Shown here in pieces: positions 34,595 through 45,699 of a stretch of 64,000 nt of DNA. The stretch comes from Euclidia mi (taxonomy: Eukaryota; Arthropoda; Insecta; Lepidoptera; Erebidae), in assembly GCA_944739405.2 (NCBI GenBank), contig OX123182.2, forward strand, positions 45,509,598 through 45,573,597. Reading direction: 5' to 3'. A program made the translations under genes and the position numbers. Each line of letters starts with the position of its first letter. Position 1 is the first letter of the stretch. The notes under the pieces were generated by a model that was not told where the DNA came from, ran no database searches, and saw nothing but the letters and a program-made list of their open reading frames with translations.

Positions 34595-36370
34595 TTATGT
34601 AATGGAAGTTTTCAGCCTAGGTGCGGGAGTTACATGTGACTCGGTGGCCACCTCTGAAAGCTCTTGGTCTTTCTCAATAATGAGTTTATTTTTAAATTTC
34701 TTATTTAAAAGGCGATGACATGTGCCTTTCTTAATAATTTTATACAAAAGAAAACAAATCAAAATTAAAACTACAATTGAGATTACAATAGTTGTATATG
34801 AATAATATTCACCATATAGTATTATATGCGGTTTATCAATTAAACTATCAAGGTTTTTGACAATTAAATCTGATGCCTTGGTTTGTTCCGATATTAAAGA
34901 ATCAAGGTTAATATTCTTTAAGTTTAATACTGGAGTTTTTGATTTAGATTTGACGATTTTTTTTAAATTACAGCATGTGTCATTTAATAAATCTAAATTA
35001 GAGTGAATTTCTTGAAGTGTAATGATTTTACTGTATTTTGGAATTAACCTTGATGCTTTATAATACGCGATACAATGTATCGGAAGGTTTAAGATTCCTG
35101 TGCCTGAGATTGCTAATTCAGTATTATTTGATTCGTGACAATCTATTGATAATTTTGACTTGCCATTTATTACAAATATCCATTTATTATTTGATAATCT
35201 TTGCCAAATTTTTAAATCACCTTGAATGAATTTTGTTTCACACTGATAGGGCACGGAACTTAAAACCTTAGAAATAATTTCCGATTCACAGATCGGCGTT
35301 ACGGAGCTAGAGTAGGTGTCTAGCGTTTCACATATAAAGTACAGCTTATTAATTATCTTACAACTATTTAAGGTATCTAATTTAACATAATATGATCTAT
35401 CTCTAGTTATAGCTATATATTTAGTTGAAGGAACTATGGTGGAGTATGTTTGGTTACCTATTGCGACTGGGAAAGGTATGCAGTGGTATAGATTATAATT
35501 CTTATTTGTTACAAGTGGTATTCTAAGAACAAAAACTATTTTATTATTGTGAAAATAACTAGAAATTTCCGATATATTCATAATTATATATATATTATCC
35601 AGAGACAAACTGATGGGCATTTGACGATAATCTGCCAAAAATCTATAGTTTTCTACTAATTCGGAAAATAATTGTTTTGGAGTGATAATGGAGGGGTACA
35701 AAATATGTGATTTACTAAACATAAGGCCATTAATAATATCTTCTAATTTAAAGGACAGAGTTAACAAACTTCCTTCCAGCATATTGATAATTTCATTAAT
35801 TTTTGATTTTATAAGTAAAGTGTCCGATAACAAGGTCAAGTTTCTTTGATTAATAGATAACATTTCAACAGCGCTATTTAACTGTTGTTCATTGGAACTT
35901 AGTTGGTTGACAATAGTTTGTATAGAATTTAAAGTTGTTTTTGTTACTAGAATATTTTGTTTTACTTATTTTGACAACTGATTCTGATCATTCTCAACAG
36001 TTCTAATAGCGTTGCTGTACATTAAAGCATCGTTTTCGTCTAAAGTTCCAAATAAATGTTTGGAAACTGTACCAACTATTCCAAACCAGGCAGATCTTTT
36101 GGATCGACTCTCAATTAAATGAGAAATCGACTCAAAGTCTTGTATTATGTCACGGTAGCGAACAGATAAAGGGTGTAGCATGTTATGACATTCAGTATCG
36201 TCAAACACGTCACTCTGTTTACACAGGTACTTAGAAGTGCCTATTACACCGTTCAGATTCTTAATATGCGATTCTATAAAATAAATATCGATTGGGATTA
36301 TAACATTAAGGTAGCCATCTATTAATTTTAAAGATCCGATTGGGTCAAAGTAAATACCAGGACTGTTCAC
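34595..36370 (-). pseudogene. env: errantivirus envelope (baculovirus F-like) with one in-frame stop
   Basis: Two same-frame segments, 36370-35966 and 35863-34595, lie in one reading frame interrupted by a TAA at 35966-35968. The first carries a furin-type site SRSKR followed by a hydrophobic fusion-peptide-like stretch, as in F proteins. The second contains many potential N-glycosylation sites, a coiled heptad region near its start, and a transmembrane span IVISIVVLILICFLLY about 40 residues before the C-terminus. The frame lacks an ATG at its upstream end. A splice-acceptor-like CCTATTTCAG at about 36412-36421 suggests a spliced mRNA, as in other errantiviruses. In the family this protein mediates cell entry; this copy is interrupted. 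Confidence 0.85.
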
Positions 36371-36499
36371 GGCAGGTTGAATGAAGTTATCCTGTGCCGA
36401 GGACAGGGTGCTGAAATAGGTATAATATAAAAAATCTTAAAATTGTAAACGTATTAACTTAGAATTATATTTACTTATTAAACTAGTTAACTTAAATGC

Positions 36500-37432
36500 C
36501 TATGTATTGCGACGGCGCGCGAGTTTTATTTCATCATAATGATGGGTCACGTGTTTTCTATTTATTAACAAGGTAAGACTATTTCTACCATTTATCTTTA
36601 CAACCTTATACGGTCCTTTCCAAATAGGAGACAGAGCCTTCCGCATTCGTAAATGATTTTTTAAATACACATAATCACCGACTTGATAGCTTATAGGCCG
36701 CGTATGTGAGTCATAGTAGGTTTTTGAAGATTCCTTGGATTTATGGGTGTTTTCTATGGCTTTGTCCCGTGTGTATTTAAGACGGTGCTGTAACATTTTA
36801 ATGTAGTCTGAATAAGTTACACTAGGGGCTGGTTCGTAAATGGAATTAGGTATGAATGGTTTGTGGCCAAAGACCAATTCATAAGGCGAATAATGGGTGG
36901 TTGAATGTACAGCTGTGTTGTACGCTAACATAGCAGTGTACACATACGTCGGCCAATTGTCTTGATTTTCACAGATGTAGGATTTTAGATATTCTTTCAG
37001 GGTAGAATGACTACGCTCGAGCGCGCCTTGTGTTTGGGGGTGATAGGGAGAGGACCAAAGCTGTTTAATTTTGAGAAATGAACAAGTCTGTTTAAATAAT
37101 TCGGCAGTAAAATTTGTACCCTGATCGGTAAGAACTGACCTAGAGATACCAAACAGAGATATAAAATGGACAAGGCATTCGCTGGTTTCTTCAGCAGTAG
37201 TAGTTCTAATGGGATATGCGATTGAATATTTTGTCAAGTCATCTTGAAGTGTGGGGATGTACTTCAGTTTAGCTGAGCCAGATTCAGAAAGTGGACCGAC
37301 TATGTATAGGGATATTCTTTCAAACGGGGTAGTGGAAGTGCTGGTAATTTGCATCGGTGCTCTGTTAAGTTTGCGTAATGCTTTATTTGTTTGACAGGAT
37401 GGACAGTTTTTTAAAATAGTTTTCAATGTCAC
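36500..37432 (-). pseudogene. errantivirus integrase, frame-shifted and missing first catalytic acid
   Basis: 310-residue frame overlapping the pol end by 50 bases. It starts with the second half of the HHCC finger (CPSCQTNK). The core shows LTDQGTNF with the second acidic residue and PYHPQTQGALERSHS with the glutamate. The first position, normally aspartate before I-V-G-P-L, is tyrosine here (ISLYIVGPL). A C-terminal G-P-Y-K-V domain follows. It lacks an independent start and depends on frameshifting from pol. The tyrosine replacement should abolish DNA joining. Confidence 0.85.
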
Positions 37433-40400
37433 TGCGCATGTTTTGCCAGTAATATTGTTCTCGAATTTTATTAAACATACGAGTGGAACCTAGATGCCCT
37501 GCGACGGGGATGTCGTGATTTTCTTTGAGTAGTTTTTGTACTTCACTAGGACTAGGATAGTAAATTTTATTTCGATAAATATGAATTTCGATTGATGTAT
37601 TGTGAAACAAATGAGCTAATATATTATAAATTTTTAGGTATGAGTGCCTGTCAAATGGGTTTTTAAAATCAGATATACTTATTTTATCAATTGGTTCAGT
37701 GTTAGAAATTAAATGGTTTCTAAGATTTTTAAGGGATTCGAATATGTCACTATAACTGCAATCATCAAAATGGTGTACTTTAATAAATATAAAATAGTAA
37801 TGTTTATTGTTGTGTGAAAGTGATTTATAAGAATGGAGAGTTCTCTCGGAATTTACAAATGTATCACCTTCTATTGAATTAAATAGTATATCTTGGACGT
37901 AGGGAATAGATTCGTCAAGGTCAAGTGACGTTGGTACAATTATATACTTGTTTTGGCTTTTAAGCAAATTGTCACTGTACTCGATAATGGCTGTATTATA
38001 GGAAGTTGTTGCTGAAGTGCGGAGAAATTTCGTATAAGTGTCGTCAGGATCGGGTAGGTTTCGACTTAGGCTATCAATTTCGGGGTTTTGAGTTGCGGCA
38101 TTTGTTTCAGGATTTGGGCTGTCTAACATTGGAATTTGGTCACTTGTCGAAGGTTGAGGTTCATTTCCAGTTAGGGGAATCGTCTCAGGCATTGGTAAAG
38201 GATTATTTTGTGTCGAAAGAGGATCTTGATATTCATCTGGATTTGGAAGGTTTAAGGGACTAAAATCTATATCTTCACGATTAAAGGGGCTGATATCTAG
38301 TGGACCTAGGTCTGTAAGTTCGTTGTCAGGGTTTTCAGGTTGTATAGGGTTAACTGGATAACGGGAGAGGGCGTCGGCTGCTGAGTTCAGTTTACCCTTT
38401 CGATATACAATTTCGTATTCGTATTCTTCAAGTTGCAGCCGCCAACGTTGTAACTTGCTACTAGGGTCACTATGGTTGAAAAGCCATTTTAAAGGACGAT
38501 GATTGGTTATAATTGTGAATTTGCGACCAAATAAGTAAGGCCTAAAAGTTTTGCAACCAAAAACAATGGCAAGGAGTTCCTTTTCGGTGGTACTGTAATT
38601 TATTTCGTTTTTGTTCAAGGTCCTGGACGCATAGGCTATGAGGTTATCTTTACCGATTGGGCCTTGTGATAGGATTGAGGATATTGCATAGTTGGATGCA
38701 TCACAGGTAAGATTGAACGGTTTTGTAAAATCTGGATAGATAAGGCCGGGAGCGGTAATAAGTTTATTTTTTAAGGATTCAAAAGCCAGCTGTTGCTCAT
38801 TGGTCCAGTTAAAAGGTATGTCCTTTTTTAAGAGTGATGTAAGAGGTTTTGATAGTTTCGAGAAATCTGCTATAAAGCGTCTATAATAAGAGATTAAACC
38901 TAAAAAGGATTTAATGTCCTTGGGACATTTTGGTGTTGGGAATTCCTGGACAGATTTAACTTTATTGGGATCGGGTTTCAGACCATTTTCGGTTATAACA
39001 TGTCCTAAGTATCCGACTTCTTTTCGAAGGAATTCACACTTATCTGGTTGGAGCTTAAGGTTAAAAGAACGGAGTTTTTGGAATACAGCTGTCAGATTTT
39101 GGATGTGAGAGTTAATGTCATGGGAGTAAATAACAATGTCATCTAAATAGACAAAACATCTCTCTCCTTGAAGGCCAGTAAGAACATTGTTCATTAGTCG
39201 TTGGAAAGTTGAGGGAGCGTTTTTTAAGCCAAACGGCATCCTCGTAAATTCAAAGTGCCCTTGGGGAACACTAAAAGCGGTTTTGCAGGAGTCGTTAGGC
39301 GCCATTTTGATTTGATGAAACCCTGATGCTAAATCAAGGGTTGAAAAATATTTGGACTTTCCTAATTGATCAAGAATTTCGGTGATGTTTGGAATTGGGT
39401 AAGTTTCACCAATTGTATTATCGTTGAGTTTCCTATAATCTATGACGATTCGCCATTTTCTTTGGCCGGAAGCATCTACCTTTTTAGGAACTATCCATAT
39501 AGGAGAAGACCATGGAGATAAGGATGGTTTTATAATATTTTGGTCTAACATCTTTTGGATCTGAGATTGCACCTCTTGTTTGTGTATTTCAGGAAATCGA
39601 TAAGACTTGATATTGATTGGCTGATCAGAAGATGTCCGGATCTCGTGCTGGATAGCGCCTGTAGCGGTCAGCTGGTCACCAGGTAAGTGGAAAACGTCAG
39701 AGTATTTGGAACATACGTCATAAAGGGCATTGATTTCTTCGAGGTTTAAGTGTGAAACTCGAAGGAGTTCTAAAACTTCTTGAGTTCTGCTGAGACATGA
39801 CCTATTGTGCTGGTTTGGAATCGAGTCATAGTCAAGTGGATGTAAGGTAAGTTGAAGGTCAGAATTTAATGTGACGGGGTTGTCAGAAGTGTTTAAGACT
39901 GTGAGATTGACCCTGTGGTTATTTTTCACTGTGACTAAACAATTTGCAATAAATAGTGTCTCACTAATATGTTGATCAAGGACTAGTCCTTCTTTTGTTT
40001 CAGGATTTATGACAGAACATTCTACAGTTATTTCGGAACGAGGTGGAATCAGGTAAACTGGATCGCTAAAGTTAAGTTTTATTTTATTTTGATAAATATT
40101 AAGAAATTTCCTGTTATAGTCGATACTACTTTGGAAAAAGGTTAGTAAATCATTTCCTATGATACCATCGTACTCTAAGGATATTTTATCCACTACATGG
40201 AATGTAAATGAAATTGATTCTTTACCAAAAATAAGACTCATATTAAAACAACCAAGAGTTGGCACAGTGTCTTCGGTATTGTCTATGCCTTTTAATTTAA
40301 TTATACGTTTTTGTAATTTCAGGTTACTATACGACTGGATGCACGACCTTTTGACAAGTGACACGGAGGAGCCGGTATCAATAAGTAAGGTAAGAGGTTT

Positions 40401-41060
40401 ATCACTTATGGATGTTTGGATAATGACATGAGGTAAGGAAACTTTAGAAGGTTTGCAAAATATTTCATATACTTTGGTTTGTTTCAGAACAGGGTTTTGT
40501 AATGGATTATCTTTGGGTGTAGAATTATTATTCTGGACTTTTGGTTGAACTTGATTGTTCGCATAGTCCTGGAAATTGAATTTAGGGACACTTGTTTGGG
40601 GCTGATTACCCTTGTGGTCATGGGAATTGAATTTACGGACACTTGCTTGGGGCTGGTTACACTTGTGGTCCAGGGAATCGAATTTACGGACACTTGCTTG
40701 GGGCTGATTACCCTTGTGGTCATGGGAATTGAATTTACGGACACTTGCTTGGGGCTGGTTACACTTGTGGTCCAGGGAATCGAATTTACGGACACTTGCT
40801 TGGGGCTGATTACCCTTGTGGTCCAGGGAATTGAATTTACGGACACTTGCTTGGGGCTGGTTACCCTTGTGGTCCAGGGAGTTGAATTTACGGACACTTG
40901 TTTGGGGCTGGTTACCCTTATGGTCCTGGGAATTGAAGGTGCAGACACTTGCTTGGGGCTGGTTACCCGTGTGGTCCTGGAAGTTGAAGGTGCCATTTGC
41001 GGTTGTGGATAGTGCTGTGAGTTGTGAATTGGGTCTCACGAGACACCTTCGTGAGCCCAT
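37383..41060 (-). CDS. pol: errantivirus Pol: repeats, protease, RT, RNase H (frame broken before integrase)
   Basis: 1225-residue frame whose ATG overlaps the gag stop. Residues about 25-170 are seven to eight copies of a 20-residue repeat (core DHKGNQPQASVRKFNS). The aspartic protease site is LLIDTGSS (about 225-232). RT has PFGLKNAPSTFQ and catalytic FVYLDDIVIYS (about 637-645). RNase H has LTCDASNYAI and TNHRPLKWLF. The integrase zinc-finger histidines start near HDIPVAGHLGSTR. The frame ends early at 37383 because an A run near 37405 is one base out of register with the downstream integrase frame. The repeats sit exactly where Gag-Pol normally links to protease. Confidence 0.9.
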   Translation of the reverse strand: MGSRRCLVRPNSQLTALSTTANGTFNFQDHTGNQPQASVCTFNSQDHKGNQPQTSVRKFNSLDHKGNQPQASVRKFNSLDHKGNQPQASVRKFDSLDHKCNQPQASVRKFNSHDHKGNQPQASVRKFDSLDHKCNQPQASVRKFNSHDHKGNQPQTSVPKFNFQDYANNQVQPKVQNNNSTPKDNPLQNPVLKQTKVYEIFCKPSKVSLPHVIIQTSISDKPLTLLIDTGSSVSLVKRSCIQSYSNLKLQKRIIKLKGIDNTEDTVPTLGCFNMSLIFGKESISFTFHVVDKISLEYDGIIGNDLLTFFQSSIDYNRKFLNIYQNKIKLNFSDPVYLIPPRSEITVECSVINPETKEGLVLDQHISETLFIANCLVTVKNNHRVNLTVLNTSDNPVTLNSDLQLTLHPLDYDSIPNQHNRSCLSRTQEVLELLRVSHLNLEEINALYDVCSKYSDVFHLPGDQLTATGAIQHEIRTSSDQPINIKSYRFPEIHKQEVQSQIQKMLDQNIIKPSLSPWSSPIWIVPKKVDASGQRKWRIVIDYRKLNDNTIGETYPIPNITEILDQLGKSKYFSTLDLASGFHQIKMAPNDSCKTAFSVPQGHFEFTRMPFGLKNAPSTFQRLMNNVLTGLQGERCFVYLDDIVIYSHDINSHIQNLTAVFQKLRSFNLKLQPDKCEFLRKEVGYLGHVITENGLKPDPNKVKSVQEFPTPKCPKDIKSFLGLISYYRRFIADFSKLSKPLTSLLKKDIPFNWTNEQQLAFESLKNKLITAPGLIYPDFTKPFNLTCDASNYAISSILSQGPIGKDNLIAYASRTLNKNEINYSTTEKELLAIVFGCKTFRPYLFGRKFTIITNHRPLKWLFNHSDPSSKLQRWRLQLEEYEYEIVYRKGKLNSAADALSRYPVNPIQPENPDNELTDLGPLDISPFNREDIDFSPLNLPNPDEYQDPLSTQNNPLPMPETIPLTGNEPQPSTSDQIPMLDSPNPETNAATQNPEIDSLSRNLPDPDDTYTKFLRTSATTSYNTAIIEYSDNLLKSQNKYIIVPTSLDLDESIPYVQDILFNSIEGDTFVNSERTLHSYKSLSHNNKHYYFIFIKVHHFDDCSYSDIFESLKNLRNHLISNTEPIDKISISDFKNPFDRHSYLKIYNILAHLFHNTSIEIHIYRNKIYYPSPSEVQKLLKENHDIPVAGHLGSTRMFNKIREQYYWQNMRSDIENYFKKLSILSNK
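40545..40990 (-). repeat. in-frame 60-bp tandem repeat in pol
   Basis: About seven 60-bp units (GGACACTTGCTTGGGGCTG on the plus strand) code for the 20-residue Pol repeat. Two alternating sub-types (GTGGTCATGGGAATTGAA and GTGGTCCAGGGAATCGAA) recur, indicating expansion of a two-unit block. The long plus-strand frame 40545-41012 is a by-product of the 60-bp period. Confidence 0.9.
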
Positions 41061-42061
41061 TATTCGTTTAAATGATCGTTAATTCCATCATTGTAATTCT
41101 GGTTATCACGATCATTGTCTAAATCGGAGGATTGCGGCTCTTGACTGTAACTTTGATGCGTTTCATTTGTGTAGTTAACTTGAACGGGTCTAGCCTTAGA
41201 ATATTCGGGGTTATATTGGTTTTGACTTGGGCGTTGTGAACCTTGAGGAGTTTGCGGGATTTTAAATCGGTTGTTGTTATATTCCCGTTTTTTGCAGATT
41301 TCGATTGTGTGACCTTGAGTCTTACAATATCTACAGAATAGATTTTGATTATTTACGTTGAATTGCCTTGACGTTTGCGGCCTGGGATTGACATTATGGA
41401 CAGCAGGCCTATAAGTTTCGAAAGGTTTTTGGGTCGGGCGTTGTAATCCAGAATTTTGGTTTGTCGTATGAGAACGTTTATACTGCAAGTTAACTATCTT
41501 TTCTTCGGATACGGCTAGATTTATAGCTTCGTTAAGATTTGAAGGGTTTTTACCACGAACCAAATTAGAAATATTAGGTTTAAGACCAAGTAAAAAGGAA
41601 TGCAGTGCCAGGTCTTCCATGGCTGCTGTACGGCCGACTAGTTCAGATTTCTTTTTATTGGATAGGATCACTTCAGTCAGAAGTTTGGAAAGGCAGGTTT
41701 CGAGGCGTAAAGCAAATTGACTTACCGATTCTGTACCTAATTGGCGACATTCTTGTAAGTCAGTTAAAAGGTGGGCGTAGTGTTTTCGCTCGCCGAATTG
41801 TGTCTTTAAAAAATCACGTAACTGGTCCCATGAATCAAATTCCTTTATAGAGCATGCGGTTTCAGCTTTGCCTTCTAATTGGGAAAGGATGTATTTAAAT
41901 AATATTGGCTTTTGTATCTCTGTGGATAAATTAATTGCGTTGTCGCAATTGCTCAAAAATGAATTAAGTTTTTCGCGTGTCCCATCAAAAGATTTTATAA
42001 ATTTGAATAGAGTACTGATCTGAACTTCACCTTTTTCAGTTTTAATTTCTTTTACAGACAT
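41060..42061 (-). CDS. gag: errantivirus Gag polyprotein
   Basis: 333-residue intact frame starting MSVKEIKTEKGEVQ. The capsid-like region is about 20-200, followed by a Q/N/P-rich linker. One CCHC knuckle, CRYCKTQGHTIEIC (about residues 242-255, spacing C-x2-C-x4-H-x4-C), would bind the RNA genome. The acidic tail (DLDNDRDNQNYNDG) is unusual. The stop codon overlaps the pol start as TAATG. It would form the particle in the host cytoplasm. Length is a little short of some insect errantivirus Gags. No internal stop, unlike pol and env. Confidence 0.9.
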   Translation of the reverse strand: MSVKEIKTEKGEVQISTLFKFIKSFDGTREKLNSFLSNCDNAINLSTEIQKPILFKYILSQLEGKAETACSIKEFDSWDQLRDFLKTQFGERKHYAHLLTDLQECRQLGTESVSQFALRLETCLSKLLTEVILSNKKKSELVGRTAAMEDLALHSFLLGLKPNISNLVRGKNPSNLNEAINLAVSEEKIVNLQYKRSHTTNQNSGLQRPTQKPFETYRPAVHNVNPRPQTSRQFNVNNQNLFCRYCKTQGHTIEICKKREYNNNRFKIPQTPQGSQRPSQNQYNPEYSKARPVQVNYTNETHQSYSQEPQSSDLDNDRDNQNYNDGINDHLNE

Positions 42062-42783
42062 ACTTATGGTTAATACTAGAAGATTTTAAAACACAAAAAT
42101 AAAATTTCAATGCACACAATTACGATACGGTGTAACAGACGGCCAACTAAGTTGCTATCAGCTACTGTGTGGCCTGATAAGCGCGGGAACAGTGAGCGAC
42201 GGATCTAATTCTAAGAATACATTAACACCTGCACTGGCGAATGGATACTAATTATAAATTAATAATGTCTATTTGCAGCTTCTTCAATTCGGATTGTTAA
42301 AACTATAAATTCACTTTAATCACGCACTTTTGGTTGAGATTGACTTTGCACAAAATTGTTAATTTTACACTCGATGACTGAATTATTTGGAAAACAAAAT
42401 CACTTACAGGATCACGCAGAAACAAAGTTGCAGGAACATCGACATCACACCTTTTCGGGTTGACCTTTCGGGAACAATAGAGTAGCAGGAATTCAGCGAC
42501 TCACTTCGGTATCAACGCACAGATTTTCTTCAAGGACAAAATGCGTCAAGGACAACGGACTTAGAGTTCGGCATTGGATAGACTCCGGTTTATTCTCACT
42601 GGATCACTTCAGTTTTTACGGGAACACACACTATTATGTCTTTCAAGAGGGATGTTTTGGACGAGTTCGATATTTTACGGTTTTAGTATTTTATGACACT
42701 CGCGAAATCTAGCTTTGAGCACGGATACAGAGGCGAAGACGACCGAGGATACTTTTGATGTATCCCACCGCTGCCACCAAATT

Positions 42784-43029
42784 TGTTATACGACTTCGCG
42801 TCGGGATTGTTTTAAAAAAAAGATATTTTTAGAACAAGAACGATTTATTTTCAATTACCAAAATTCAAAGGTTAAGCTAGTTAATTTTAATGGGCAAGTG
42901 TCACCGACGGTGGATAGTATCGAACTGAGATTAATTATTATATTAAAACTACTGAGCTATCAAAAGTGCTGACGCGGAAAATAGGTTGGTAATCCTAAGA
43001 GCTTTTATATGCATTTCATATATATAACA
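42784..43029 (-). repeat. 5' LTR and promoter of the errantivirus
   Basis: On the minus strand, TATAAAAGC (about 43001-43009) lies roughly 30 bases upstream of GCGTCAGC (about 42970) and further upstream of an arthropod initiator-like TCAGT (about 42921-42930). Transcription should start within this LTR. U3 is very short. Confidence 0.9.
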
Positions 43030-43049
43030 GCACGCTATATAGAATAGTA

Positions 43050-43607
43050 TGACCGGCATATGACAAAAATAAAAATTTATTACTTTTGACATTAGTCACA
43101 TAATTACACCAGAAACATCCATAACACTACATTGAACGCTAGACGTGACTAAAACCACCTAGTCACTGTCTATTTTACAAAAACATTACATTAAAAATAT
43201 AATAAGCTGTTTTCAGTCTCCACAAATCGATGTTGAGCGCTTTTCTTAATAATTTACGGTACATTACCCAATTCCTCAACGCGAAACGCTTCATCAACAA
43301 AATATTTTTGTGCTCATGTCTTAATCGACACATTATGTGCCGACAACGCCAACTTTACCCTCTTACGTTTAATTTTAAAATTAAATCTGCGAGAAATCTT
43401 TCGTATATACCACTACGTTTATTCTTCAAGCATTTTTGGTACTACAAAGGTATTTTTAATAGATTTTTATTATTCATGGGAGTTTGTTGAGTGAACTTTA
43501 GGTATCACGTATAAAGGCCAATGATTTGACTTTTATTTTTTAGTTGTATTTAACGGAAATATTCTGAATATAATTATTGACGGAACGATTTGTTAATATA
43601 TTTAACA
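43050..43607. other. AT-rich sequence, nothing recognised
   Basis: No gene supported; the 86-codon plus frame at 43230 has no recognisable domain. Confidence 0.35.
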
Positions 43608-43792
43608 CTAGCTGTGAGCGCGGCTACACCCGCGTTATTATTATTTATGCCTACAGCAGTAATCATCGCACTAGAAACCATGGGTCCACATGGACTATCC
43701 AACATAAATAACTATATCACTCGAACCAGTAGTGGCTGACATTGACGTGTTTTGCTAAACAAACAAACTCTTTAGCTTTATAAATTTCAGGA
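43608..43792 (-). mobile_element. small Helitron-like element, 5' end worn
   Basis: On the minus strand it ends AACGCGGGTGTAGCCGCGCT then CACAGCTAG|T, with a hairpin just before the terminus. The 5' side has AAAGAGTTTGTTTGTTTAGC but lacks a clear TC start. Same family as 18398-18595. Confidence 0.6.
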
Positions 43793-43795
43793 AAG

Positions 43796-45699
43796 TTACA
43801 TCTTTGAAAAATTGTCTTGTATCATTATTATACGAAATGAAATCCAACTGAGTAAAAACGATGTTACGCGTTGTTGAACAGCTAATGATTATCATATTAT
43901 TATAGCCAAGTCACGAAAGTAAATTATTTAAAATTTCTTAGCAATGAACATGCTTTACTTTTCACGTATTTGAAGCAACTGAGGACATTTCTAATCACCC
44001 TAATAACATTCTAAAGATGTATCATTATGTAGTAAGTTTTGTACTAGTCACCGTTTTTTATATACTGATATGTATAAAGTACTTGGAATGCCAAATGAAA
44101 AAATTACTTTTAGTTAGATGTTACAAGATTTATAACGAATAGATTGACACAGTTTTAAACTCATAAATGTACTTTTCAATCTCTATCTACCTGAGAGTGA
44201 TGATGCATTCTAATCGAACTTCTTATATGCTATATTTACAACACTTTTTTATCGATCAGCAAAGCAATTCGGGGTTATAGTCACCAAAAGGCTATTACTT
44301 TAAGATAAAGTAGTATCGATACCTACAAAGCTACTGTGGTTGAGTCGATTTGCTGCCCGAAAAGCAAAGGGCAGTGAGAATCTCTACATTTCAGAGAATT
44401 ACATTTTCGTCACTCGTCCGTATGTAGGTTCATCTGCTAATCCCATTTACAGCGGAAGTTTATAAAATTTAAAGTGAAAGGACAATGGCAGAATTTGGTC
44501 TGGGTTTGTTGTGGCGATCTTAAACTTCATATGAACAAAACAAATTGTTATTTTTTTCTACGATTTTTATATTTTCACTTTGTCTCGTTAAAACCGGAGT
44601 ATTTTATGATGATAAAAAGCATTCCAATTGATTACCAACTAGGTACCTACTTTATTATTTGATTGTTGCCATAGACAATGGTGTGACAGGAATAGACGTT
44701 TGACATTGATCCGTATCGTTTAATAAATAAGTAATCGATACGATCGACCTTTATAGGGTTTTAAAATGCAGTCCTTTAATCTTTAATCAACATTATATCA
44801 ATAAGCTAATATTTTTGAAGCAAAACAACTCTTAAATCAAATAAAAACGTCACAGCATCGTTTTAATGTTGTATCGATTTCACATAAAATCGATTTAAAA
44901 TATGCAGCTCTGCTTTTGTCTTTGGCTGTGACAGTTAGATGCTAGTGATGCTACAGAATACTTCTGCGTTTTGATGTCAATCTGACATATGTCATTTGAT
45001 AATTCAAACGTACCTACATCATGCATTCTTAACCGATGTTCTTAACTAAAAATTAAAACACCGATATTATCTTCTTTTTCCAGGTTTCCCGAGTGAAAAT
45101 AGAATCATTTATAGACTCTGTTACTTACGCCGATTTTTTTGATATTTTTTTTATTACTGTACGTTTCAATTTTAATTCAGACATTTTGATGTATGGAGAT
45201 CTGCCATTGTCCTTTTCCGCATTCTATTCTATCGTGAATTTTGGCGACGAAAATTCCACCTCGCTCGTCTAGACTGCAAGTATTTTTTCATACTTTCCAC
45301 AATATTTACCACATATCAAACGGATACCTCAGCAATAGCAATCGAAGATAAAAATATCGGTTTAATACGCGTGGCGGGCATTGACAGTTTGACTCACGAC
45401 CTCCAAAAAGGACATCGTAATCACCACCCCAGATAGATTGATGAATGAAATAACAAAAAATTGCAACGCATCAAAGAGGTTTAAAATGAACAAGCATTTT
45501 ATTCATTATTGGTTGTCAGTTGACCCAGATCTCAGAGGGAAATCTTATTTATGTAAATTTATTTTAATTTAAAACAAAAATGCTATGTGCCATTTATGTT
45601 TTAAAATTGTTTAAATTTTAATTTTAGGGTTAGCTGGCTTGTAGGTTCTAAGATAATATAATTAATTTAATATACTCGTTCATTGATTTAATAATAATA
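43796..45699. other. AT-rich sequence, nothing recognised
   Basis: No gene, RNA or element ends that I can support. Confidence 0.35.

Larger units (their letters stand above)
34307..43029 (-). mobile_element. young errantivirus-like Gypsy element with env
   Basis: Two 246-bp LTRs (34307-34552, 42784-43029) differ at three positions (98.8% identity). The target duplication is GCAC (34303-34306, 43030-43033) in an alternating purine-pyrimidine site, GCGCACGC. Read on the minus strand the order is 5' LTR, gag, pol (protease, RT, RNase H, integrase), env, purine tract, 3' LTR. The env product resembles the baculovirus F group, placing it with lepidopteran errantiviruses. A TGGTGGCAGCGGTGGG segment just inside the 5' LTR (about 42765-42780) is the likely primer site, tRNA not identified. 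Integrase and env carry breaks, so this copy cannot be autonomous. Confidence 0.93.

Noticed and set aside
40545..41012. 155-codon plus-strand frame with repeated TLVVQGIEFTDTCLG
   Set aside because: Antisense by-product of the 60-bp array coding the Pol repeats on the minus strand.
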